Positions 23,581 to 30,344 of a DNA stretch of 35,093 nt are shown here, in pieces; position 1 is the first letter of the stretch; the number at the start of each line of letters is the position of its first letter. The translations under genes and the position numbers were made by a program. The notes under the pieces are model-generated. The model had not been told where the DNA came from. It searched no databases and saw nothing but the letters and a program-made list of their open reading frames with translations. This DNA comes from an uncultured Bacillota bacterium (lineage in GTDB: Bacteria; Bacillota; Clostridia; Peptostreptococcales; Anaerovoracaceae), in contig CAMOZS010000001.1 in NCBI GenBank assembly GCA_946631075.1, positions 1 to 35,093 on the forward strand, in the 5' to 3' direction.

Positions 23581-24196
23581 AGGGATTGTGCTCCTTTTCC
23601 CATCCGATGTTGGTCGGCCCCATATGGCCGGGATAGACGTCCGTCTCATTGGGCAGGGCCCAGAGCTTCTCCCGGATGGAATCCCTCAGCTTCTTGGTGG
23701 AAGATCCGGGGAAATCGGTCCGGCCCACGGAAGCCTGGAAGAGAGTATCTCCGCTGAAAAGGACGTTCCATGCCGGTACGTAGACGCACATGCCCCCGGG
23801 AGAATGGCCCGGTGTGGACAGGAACTGCATCTCGATGGACCCGCAGGTCAGCCTGTCTCCGTCATTGACGAACATATCCGGATGGATCCTGGTCAGCTGT
23901 CCCCACTGCCGGCTCATGTTGAAATCAGGGTCGCCCAGCATCTGCTCCTCGGCAGCGTCGGCGACGATCTTCGCGCCCGGGAAATCCTGCTGAAGAGCCG
24001 GGATCCCCATGATATGGTCGGCGTGGCCGTGGGTCAGGATGATGTATTCCAGGTCGATGCCGGTTGACATAACATGGTCTTTCATCTTCTCGTTCCAGCC
24101 GCCCGGATCGACGATGAATCCCTTCTTGGTCGTCTCGTCAACGACCAGATATGTATTGACGCCCAGCGGTCCGCTCGGCATATTGGTGATCTGCAT
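23573..24196 (-). CDS. MBL-fold hydrolase (YqgX/glyoxalase II-like)
   Basis: 207 residues, metallo-beta-lactamase fold. Metal ligands are in THGHADHIMG (HGHADH, 56-61), in STPGHSPGGMCVY and in FSGDTLFQASVGRTDFPGS; a last histidine lies in DVYPGHMGPTN. Members of this group are annotated as hydroxyacylglutathione hydrolase-like, but Clostridia often lack glutathione and the substrate is not known. It is placed between dtd and hemZ as in many Bacillota. It ends in TTTGTTTGA, which includes the TTG start of hemZ. Confidence 0.9.
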   Translation of the reverse strand: MQITNMPSGPLGVNTYLVVDETTKKGFIVDPGGWNEKMKDHVMSTGIDLEYIILTHGHADHIMGIPALQQDFPGAKIVADAAEEQMLGDPDFNMSRQWGQLTRIHPDMFVNDGDRLTCGSIEMQFLSTPGHSPGGMCVYVPAWNVLFSGDTLFQASVGRTDFPGSSTKKLRDSIREKLWALPNETDVYPGHMGPTNIGWEKEHNPFV

Positions 24197-24208
24197 ATGT
24201 TACCTCCG

Positions 24209-24658
24209 TTAAAACAGCTTGTGGCTGTCCAGCAAAATGGTCACCGGCCCGTCGTTTTCGATGCTGACGACCATGTGGGTCTGAAAGACCCCTTCCTCCA
24301 CGTGGATCCCCTTTTCCCGGATCCGGCTGATGACGCTCTGGTAGAGCTCGTTTGCCTCTTCCGGCCGGGCTGCCCTGGTGAATCCGGGCCTTCTCCCCTT
24401 GCGGGCGTCGGCCAGGAGGGTGAACTGGGAAACGGCCAGGATCTGGCCGCCCACATCCTCGATGGACAGGTTCAGTTTATCGTCTTCATCCTCAAAGACC
24501 CGAAGGCCTGTGATCTTATCCGCTATATACTGGGCATCTTTCTCGGTGTCCCCGGTCTCCACTCCGATCAGGACCATGAATCCGGCGCCGATCTGCCCCT
24601 TCAGCTCACCTTCCACGGTGACGCTGCTTCTGTTTACCTTCTGTATGACTGCTCTCAT
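24209..24658 (-). CDS. dtd: D-aminoacyl-tRNA deacylase
   Basis: 149 residues, full length. Signatures are SQFTLLAD (active-site SQFT), KGRRPGFTRAARPE and the ENDGPVT C-terminal segment, which carries the cross-subunit Gly-Pro that rejects L-amino acids. Dtd hydrolyses D-amino acids wrongly attached to tRNA. The start overlaps the relA stop by 4 bases. The relA-dtd pair is a standard Bacillota arrangement. Confidence 0.96.
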   Translation of the reverse strand: MRAVIQKVNRSSVTVEGELKGQIGAGFMVLIGVETGDTEKDAQYIADKITGLRVFEDEDDKLNLSIEDVGGQILAVSQFTLLADARKGRRPGFTRAARPEEANELYQSVISRIREKGIHVEEGVFQTHMVVSIENDGPVTILLDSHKLF

Positions 24659-26871
24659 GCTCTGCTCCTGTAGGCGTCCATGATCCCCGGCACGTTCCTC
24701 AGTGACCGGCAGATCTTCTCCACCTGCTCTCTGTCGTGGATGGACAGGGTCAGGTCCATGCGGATGGTCTCGTCCTTGCCCGCTTTGGCGTTGAGGCCGG
24801 CGATGTGGACGTCCATGTCCTCGCAGATCTTGGAGATGCCGGAGAATATTCCCTTCTGGTCCTTGGCCGTCACGGCGATGGTGCTGTTATAGGAACTCTC
24901 CAGCATGGTCGGATCCCAGCTGACCTCGATCATCCTCTGACGGTCTTCGTCTGTCATATTGCGCAGGTTGTCGCAGTCTCTGCGGTGGACGGTGATCCCC
25001 CGCCCCTTGGTGATGAATCCCACGATGTCATCCCCGGGGACCGGCCGGCAGCAGCGGCCCAGCTGGATCAGAAGGTTATCCACACCGTCCACGACCACTC
25101 CGGTCTTGTCGACGATCCGCCTTCTCTCCTGTTCCTGCCGCTCCGTTCTCTTCTGGACCTTCTCCCCGATCGTGTTCAGGTCGTCCATCAGAGACTTCTC
25201 TTTCTCGGAATCTTCCAGCCGCCCGGCTTCTTCTTCATAGCTGAGCAAAATCTGGAGGACCTTGCTCTGGAAGTTGCCGCCGTAGCTGAGCTGGGTGAAG
25301 AGCTCGTCCTGATCCTTGAATCCTACTTCCTTGACCGCCCGGTTCAGGTAGGCGTTCTTCAGCAGGACCTTGGGATCGTGGCCCTTCTTCCTCAGGTATT
25401 TATCGAAAAGGTCCTTGCCCTTGTCGACGGCGTCGTTCTTGTTCTCCCGCTTGAGCCACTGACGGATCTTATTGCGGGCCGAGCTGCTCTTGGCGATCTT
25501 GAGCCAGTCGATGCTGGGTCCGGCCGCGTTGGGAGAAGTGACGATCTCGATGATGTTGCCGTTCTCCAGCTGGTGGTCGATGGTGACCATCTTGCCGTTG
25601 ACCTTGGCTCCCACGCACTTGCAGCCGACGTCCGTATGGATCTTGAAGGCGAAGTCAAGCGGAGTTGATCCCGCGGGAAGCTCGATGACGTCCCCCTGGG
25701 GGGTGAATACGAATACCTGAGAGGAAAAGAGATCCATCTTCAGGGATTCCATGAACTCCCGGGGATCGCTTACGTCCTTCTGCCATTCCAAAGCCTGGCG
25801 CAGCCAGGAAAGCTTGACCTCTTCGGTGTCCGACTGGACCCCTTCTTTGTATTTCCAGTGGGCAGCGATACCGTATTCGGCGATACGGTGCATCTCGTAG
25901 GTCCGGATCTGGATCTCGAACGGTCTGCCCGCGTCGCCGATCACCGTCGTATGCAAAGACTGGTACATGTTGGGTTTGGGCATGGCGATGTAGTCCTTGA
26001 ACCTGCCCGGGATCGGCGTCCACATGGTATGCACAAGTCCAAGGACCGCGTAGCAGTCCCGGACGGTCTCGACGATGATCCTTACGGCCATCAGGTCGAA
26101 GATCTCGTCGATGTTCTTGTGCTGATATTTCATTTTTTTATAAATGCTGTAGAAGTGTTTGGACCGGCCGTAGATCTCATAACGGATGCCGATCTCATCG
26201 AGGCTGCCCTTCATCTTGTTGATGATGTTCTCGATGGCATCCTCTCTCTCTTCCTTCCGTTCACTCACCTGCTCGGCCAGATCATAGTAGGCTTCAGGCT
26301 CCAGGAACTTAAGAGCGATGTCCTCCAGCTCCATCTTCATGGAATAGATACCCAGACGGGCCGCCAGAGGCGCGTAGATGTCCAGGGTCTCCTGGCACTT
26401 CTCCACGATCTTCTCGTGGGACATGTAGTTGATGGTCCTCAGGTTGTGGAGCCGGTCGCTGAGCTTGATGATCAGGACCCGGATGTCCTTGGACATGGCA
26501 AGGAACATCTTGCGCAGGTTCTCTACCTGCCTGGCTTCCTTGCTCTCGAACTTAAGAGAACCCAGCTTGGTCACCCCGTCGACCAGAAGCTCGACCTCAT
26601 CGCCGAAGTCTCTGGCCAGTTCTTCCTTGGTATAGGGGGTGTCCTCGACCACGTCGTGAAGAAGGCCCGCGATGATGGTCTCCTCATCCATGCCAAGGTC
26701 CGCCAGGATCTCCGCCACCGCCATAGGATGGATCAGATAGGGCTCGCCGGACTTGCGCAGCTGGCCCCGGTGCATCTCTTCAGCCACATCATAAGCGTGG
26801 CTGATCATGTCGATGTCATAGTTCTCATTGAAGTTTTTGATGGTGTCGAGAAATTCGCTCTTTTTTTTCAT
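24655..26871 (-). CDS. relA: Bifunctional (p)ppGpp synthetase/hydrolase (RSH)
   Basis: 738 residues, long RSH type. Domains in order: HD hydrolase (about 25-180, with HDVVEDT at 72-78), synthetase (about 240-350, with GRSKHFYSIYKKMKYQ and GRFKDYIAMPKPNMYQSLHTTV), TGS (about 395-455), a helical and zinc-finger-like region with CCRPVPGD and HRRDC, and a C-terminal ACT domain (about 665-738). The intact HD motif indicates hydrolase activity as well as synthesis. It makes and removes the starvation alarmone. AGGA precedes the ATG by 5 bases. Codons 2-4 are a run of eight A. I see no clear promoter; a strong hairpin separates it from secDF. Confidence 0.97.
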   Translation of the reverse strand: MKKKSEFLDTIKNFNENYDIDMISHAYDVAEEMHRGQLRKSGEPYLIHPMAVAEILADLGMDEETIIAGLLHDVVEDTPYTKEELARDFGDEVELLVDGVTKLGSLKFESKEARQVENLRKMFLAMSKDIRVLIIKLSDRLHNLRTINYMSHEKIVEKCQETLDIYAPLAARLGIYSMKMELEDIALKFLEPEAYYDLAEQVSERKEEREDAIENIINKMKGSLDEIGIRYEIYGRSKHFYSIYKKMKYQHKNIDEIFDLMAVRIIVETVRDCYAVLGLVHTMWTPIPGRFKDYIAMPKPNMYQSLHTTVIGDAGRPFEIQIRTYEMHRIAEYGIAAHWKYKEGVQSDTEEVKLSWLRQALEWQKDVSDPREFMESLKMDLFSSQVFVFTPQGDVIELPAGSTPLDFAFKIHTDVGCKCVGAKVNGKMVTIDHQLENGNIIEIVTSPNAAGPSIDWLKIAKSSSARNKIRQWLKRENKNDAVDKGKDLFDKYLRKKGHDPKVLLKNAYLNRAVKEVGFKDQDELFTQLSYGGNFQSKVLQILLSYEEEAGRLEDSEKEKSLMDDLNTIGEKVQKRTERQEQERRRIVDKTGVVVDGVDNLLIQLGRCCRPVPGDDIVGFITKGRGITVHRRDCDNLRNMTDEDRQRMIEVSWDPTMLESSYNSTIAVTAKDQKGIFSGISKICEDMDVHIAGLNAKAGKDETIRMDLTLSIHDREQVEKICRSLRNVPGIMDAYRSRA

Positions 26872-26916
26872 TATGTCCTGATCTGTTCCTGTCTGGCAGT
26901 TTCTGAAGAACGATTC

Positions 26917-26944
26917 TGACGGAAGCGCAGGCGCGCTTCCGTCA
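26917..26944 (-). other. Strong hairpin between secDF and relA, without a T-run
   Basis: TGACGGAAGCGC pairs perfectly with GCGCTTCCGTCA across a 4-base loop (12 bp). On the minus strand the stem is followed by AGAATCGTTCTTC rather than a T-tract, so it is not a standard intrinsic terminator. A smaller hairpin (CAGGG, AGAC, CCCTG) lies next to it by the secDF stop. It may be a processing or stability element or a weak terminator. Confidence 0.6.
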
Positions 26945-26975
26945 AATCAGCATTATCACGCAGGGGTCTCCCTGT

Positions 26976-29534
26976 TTAGAGGCGGAAAGCCTCTTCTTCT
27001 TCTTTTGGTTCGGCCGGCTTCTTGTTGCCCTTGACATAGCGCTTGGAACGGCGCTGTCCGTCGGCCTTCTTCTGAGACTTCTTAGCTTCTGCCTTAGCGG
27101 CTTCCGCGCCGGATTCGCCGGCGGTCTCAGCTGCAGTGCCCTCAGCCTTCGCTTCGGCAGCCTCAGCTTCAGCGGCCTTAGCTTCTTCTGCCCTGGCCTC
27201 CTCAGCCTTTGCAGTGGTCTCTTCCTTGACCTGGGAAGCAGCCTTCTCGTCAGCCGGAGCTTCTGTCTCGGCGACCGGCTGGCCCAGCTTCTTCGCTGCC
27301 TTAGCGTCCTTCTTAGCCTGCTTCTTGGCCAGCTTGATCTGGCGCTCGTAGGTGGATACCTTGCCCAGAGTGCTGAACTCGTAGTAGAAGGGCGAGCAGA
27401 TGCAGATGGAGGAATAGGTACCGGCCAGGATACCGACCATCAGCGGCAGGATGAATACCCGGATGGCCTCGCCTGCCATGATCAGCAGGGGCACCATGAC
27501 CAGGATGGTGGTCGCCGATGTCATCAGGGACCGGCTCAGGGTCTGGCTGATGGAGGTATCGATGGTCTCGACCAGATTGCCTCGTTTCATGTATTTCAGG
27601 TTCTCACGGATACGGTCGAAGATAACGATGGTATCGTTGATCGAGTAACCGACGACGGTCAGGATACCCGCGATGAATGGGTTGTTGACCGTGACCTGGA
27701 AAATAGCGTAGAAGGATATGACGATCAGTACGTCATGGAGTACGCCCAGCATGGCCGATCCGCCGAACCGCCACTGGCGGAACCGGATCCTGATATAGAT
27801 CAGCATACATATCGCCGCTATGACGATGGCCAGGATGGCGTTGTTTCTCAGTTCCTTGCCCACAGAGCCGCCGAACAGCTCCTGAGCGATGATGTCCTCA
27901 TCCGTGGTACCGAAGGCTTCGTTGATGGTATCGATGACCTTGGCTCTCTCGGCGTTCTCCATAGCCTCGGTGGTACGGATAACGATCTCCTTGTTGCCCT
28001 CTCCGGAATAGATGATGGTCGGATCCAGATCGTAGGATGCGATAGCCTTCTCCACATCGGCGATCTTGACCTGCTTGTGCATATCCATCTGGATCATGGT
28101 GCCTCCGGTAAAGTCGATACCGAAGTTCAGGCCTCTGGCTACGCCGCAGACCAGTCCGATGATCAGGATGGCCGCGGAGATGCAGTACATGACCTTCCTC
28201 TTATCGATCAGCTTCAGGTGGCCCATATATGCAAAGGCTGCCTTGCCGTTCTTCTTGATCCCGAAGAAGCCTGTCTTCGCTGTCGCCCTGCTCTGGGCGA
28301 AGAGTCCGACGTAAAGCTGGGTGACGATGACCGCGGTGAAGATGGAGACGATGATACCGACCATGAAGGTGAAGGCGAAGCCCTTGACCGAGCTGGTACC
28401 TACCTCGTACAGGATGACCGCTGCGATCAGGGTGGTTACCTGGGAGTCGATGATCGAGGTCAGGGCCCGCTTATATCCTGTCTCAGCAGCGACTCGTATG
28501 CTCCTGCCTGCCATAAGTTCTTCCCGGATACGGGAGAATATGATGACGTTGGCGTCTACCGCCATACCGACGGCGACGATGATGCCGGCGATACCGGGCA
28601 GAGTCAGAGTCACGTGCATGACGGACATGATGTTGACTACGATGACCACGTAGAAGAGCAGTGCCAGGTCCGCGGCGATACCCAGGCCTCTGTAGGCCAG
28701 CAGCATCAGCAGCAGGACCAGTCCCAGGCCGATCAGGCCCGCGTAGACGCTCATCTCGAGAGCGTTGTAGCCGATCTGAGCCGACTGGACAGAGGATGTG
28801 ACCTCGGTCAGGGTGATCGGAAGCGATCCGCCCCGGATCAGAGCTGCCAGGTTCTGGGCTTCTTCCTGTGTGAAGTCGCCGGTAATGCTGCAGCTTCCGC
28901 CCGCGATAGGCTCATTGACGTGAGGCGCGGAAATGATCTCGTTGTCCAGGACGATGGCGATGGCTCCGCTGTCTACTCCCTGGATTGCGGACTGTACTTC
29001 TCCGTTGTATGCCTTCTTGGTAGCTTCATAAAAAGCGTCTGCTCCGGAACTGTCGAACTGCAGGTTGACCGCGTAGCTCGTGGATTTATCATCCTGTCCG
29101 GCCTGAGCGTCCTTGACGCTGCCGCCGTCCAGGACCAGAGATCCGTCAGCTAAGATGAACTGCAGCTGGGCTGTCTTACCGATCTGCTCGATGGCTTCCT
29201 CGGCGTTCTCAGCTCCCGGCAGTTCTACACGGATCCGGTTCTCACCTTCGATGGTGACCGTCGGCTCCGAAAGGCCCAGCTCGTTGACACGGTTCTCGAT
29301 GACGGCCTGGGTCTGTTCCATGACCGTACGCTTGTCTTCATCGGTGGTGTACTTGGCCAGATCCTTCTTATCTGCTTCCAGAACGACGTAGACGCCGCCC
29401 TTGATGTCCAGACCAAGACCCATACGGTCCTTGATCGGGGTGAGCGGCCCAATACCCTTGACTGTAACGACCCAACCGAATGCGATGATTATGATGAACA
29501 CAATCGCCAGCACTCTCCTTACGTTATAACTCAT
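26976..29534 (-). CDS. secDF: Fused Sec translocase accessory protein SecDF with a charged C-terminal tail
   Basis: 852 residues. A single polypeptide holds SecD (first membrane helix about 8-26, GLGLDIKGGVYVVLEA, then a periplasm-side domain and five helices) and SecF (starting near 445, with GLNFGIDFTGGTMIQM and six helices in total). The family uses the proton gradient to pull secreted proteins outward at the SecYEG channel. The SecD-type GMAVDANVIIFSRIREE and SecF-type YSINDTIVIFDRIREN motifs are present. Residues 725-852 form an extra tail of Lys, Ala and Glu, absent from the core family; it would lie in the cytoplasm. A promoter lies between yajC and secDF. The classical gene order yajC-secDF is kept, but recJ and apt, often seen before relA, are missing. 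Confidence 0.95.
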   Translation of the reverse strand: MSYNVRRVLAIVFIIIIAFGWVVTVKGIGPLTPIKDRMGLGLDIKGGVYVVLEADKKDLAKYTTDEDKRTVMEQTQAVIENRVNELGLSEPTVTIEGENRIRVELPGAENAEEAIEQIGKTAQLQFILADGSLVLDGGSVKDAQAGQDDKSTSYAVNLQFDSSGADAFYEATKKAYNGEVQSAIQGVDSGAIAIVLDNEIISAPHVNEPIAGGSCSITGDFTQEEAQNLAALIRGGSLPITLTEVTSSVQSAQIGYNALEMSVYAGLIGLGLVLLLMLLAYRGLGIAADLALLFYVVIVVNIMSVMHVTLTLPGIAGIIVAVGMAVDANVIIFSRIREELMAGRSIRVAAETGYKRALTSIIDSQVTTLIAAVILYEVGTSSVKGFAFTFMVGIIVSIFTAVIVTQLYVGLFAQSRATAKTGFFGIKKNGKAAFAYMGHLKLIDKRKVMYCISAAILIIGLVCGVARGLNFGIDFTGGTMIQMDMHKQVKIADVEKAIASYDLDPTIIYSGEGNKEIVIRTTEAMENAERAKVIDTINEAFGTTDEDIIAQELFGGSVGKELRNNAILAIVIAAICMLIYIRIRFRQWRFGGSAMLGVLHDVLIVISFYAIFQVTVNNPFIAGILTVVGYSINDTIVIFDRIRENLKYMKRGNLVETIDTSISQTLSRSLMTSATTILVMVPLLIMAGEAIRVFILPLMVGILAGTYSSICICSPFYYEFSTLGKVSTYERQIKLAKKQAKKDAKAAKKLGQPVAETEAPADEKAASQVKEETTAKAEEARAEEAKAAEAEAAEAKAEGTAAETAGESGAEAAKAEAKKSQKKADGQRRSKRYVKGNKKPAEPKEEEEAFRL

Positions 29535-29586
29535 AAATTCCTCCAGCTAGATAATATTTGAATGTATTCTTAACACAGAATATCAC

Positions 29587-29592
29587 ATTATA
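29587..29592 (-). promoter_or_regulatory. Candidate promoter -10 box of secDF
   Basis: A perfect TATAAT on the minus strand lies 52 bases before the secDF start and just after the yajC terminator. The best -35 match upstream at 16 bases (CGGTCA) is poor, so the promoter is moderate at best. Confidence 0.45.
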
Positions 29593-29620
29593 TTGTACAT
29601 CTTTTCGCTGACCGGCACAA

Positions 29621-29659
29621 GATAAAAATGAAAAGAAGAAGCGCGTTCAGCGCTTCTTC
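29621..29659 (-). terminator. Intrinsic terminator of yajC
   Basis: On the minus strand GAAGAAGCGC (29650-29659) pairs with GCGCTTCTTC (29635-29644) over a 5-base loop, followed by TTTTCATTTTTATC. It lies about 22 bases after the yajC stop and should end the tRNA-Leu(CAA)-yajC transcript. Confidence 0.88.
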
Positions 29660-29681
29660 CTGACGATATTTCCAACCTTGT

Positions 29682-30185
29682 TTATTCCTCCTTGGCATCT
29701 TCTGCCTCGGCGGGAACTTCTGCCTCAGCTGCAGGCTCCTCGACCTGTACCGGTTCTTCTTCGATGACCGGATCGGCAGCTTCTTCAGCGGCCGGTTCTT
29801 CTTCGACGACCGGCGCAGCCTTCTTCATTCTCTTAGGCTTGGATCTTCTGACTTCCTTCTCCTCGGCATCGCCCATTTCCTCGAAGTCGTCAGCTGTCGC
29901 CTTGTTGTGGCCGCTGCCTTCCTTGACGACCTTGGATATGGACCATCTCATCATCTCCATCTTGACCTTGTCGGCCCCGACCTGGATCACGATAGTCTCG
30001 TCCTTGGTCTTGACGATCTTGCCGCAGATGCCGCCGATCGTTACGATCTCATCGCCCACCTGGACGCTGTTTCTCATCGCTGTAGTTTCCTTCTCCCGCT
30101 TCTTCTGAGGCCGGATCATAAGAAAATACATGATCACGATCAGCAATATCAAGGGAATGATTGTCATAAGAGTATTTCCGCCCAT
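29682..30185 (-). CDS. yajC: Preprotein translocase subunit YajC with an acidic C-terminal tail
   Basis: 167 residues, longer than the usual 85-120. One membrane helix (about residues 7-24, IIPLILLIVIMYFLMI) is followed directly by RPQKKREKE, the YajC signature, and the small soluble domain with VQVGDEIVTIGGICGKI. Residues from about 90 on form a tail rich in Glu, Ala, Pro and Val plus a basic patch (RRSKPKRMKKA). YajC associates with SecDF and SecYEG. The start has a perfect AGGAGG 8 bases upstream. tRNA-Leu(CAA) ends 32 bases before the start codon with no promoter or terminator between, so the two are probably on one transcript. Confidence 0.94.
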   Translation of the reverse strand: MGGNTLMTIIPLILLIVIMYFLMIRPQKKREKETTAMRNSVQVGDEIVTIGGICGKIVKTKDETIVIQVGADKVKMEMMRWSISKVVKEGSGHNKATADDFEEMGDAEEKEVRRSKPKRMKKAAPVVEEEPAAEEAADPVIEEEPVQVEEPAAEAEVPAEAEDAKEE

Positions 30186-30217
30186 TAGTTTAACCTCCTG
30201 TGCTCCATATTACGAAC

Positions 30218-30304
30218 TGGTGCCGGCAGTGGGGGTCGAACCCACACGGTGTTGCCACCACGGGATTTTGAGTCCCGCACGTCTGCCAATTCCATCATGC
30301 CGGC
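30218..30304 (-). tRNA. tRNA-Leu, anticodon CAA
   Basis: 87 bases including an encoded CCA end (30218-30220). Acceptor GCCGGCA pairs with TGCCGGC, discriminator A. The anticodon arm is CGGGA, CTCAAAA, TCCCG with anticodon CAA at 30268-30270, which reads UUG. A long variable arm (TGGTGGCAACACCG) identifies the class II leucine type, and the T-arm GTGGG-TTCGACC-CCCAC is perfect. A promoter directly upstream would start transcription only a few bases before the tRNA. yajC follows closely. Confidence 0.96.
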
Positions 30305-30315
30305 ATGACTCTAAA

Positions 30316-30344
30316 ATTATAGCATCATGCCGTTACGATTTCAA
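30316..30344 (-). promoter_or_regulatory. Promoter of tRNA-Leu(CAA) and probably yajC
   Basis: TTGAAA (30339-30344) and TATAAT (30316-30321) are 17 bases apart on the minus strand. The -35 box and spacer lie in the last codons of the RND gene. The -10 box ends 11 bases before the first tRNA base. Confidence 0.8.

Noticed and set aside
27735..29153. Plus-strand frame of 472 codons opposite secDF
   Set aside because: Asp/Gly/His-rich mirror of membrane-helix codons; no ribosome binding site or domain.
29535..29681. Possible SCIFF-type cysteine-rich peptide gene, often found beside yajC/secDF in Clostridia
   Set aside because: The gap holds a terminator and promoter but no short frame with repeated cysteine codons.
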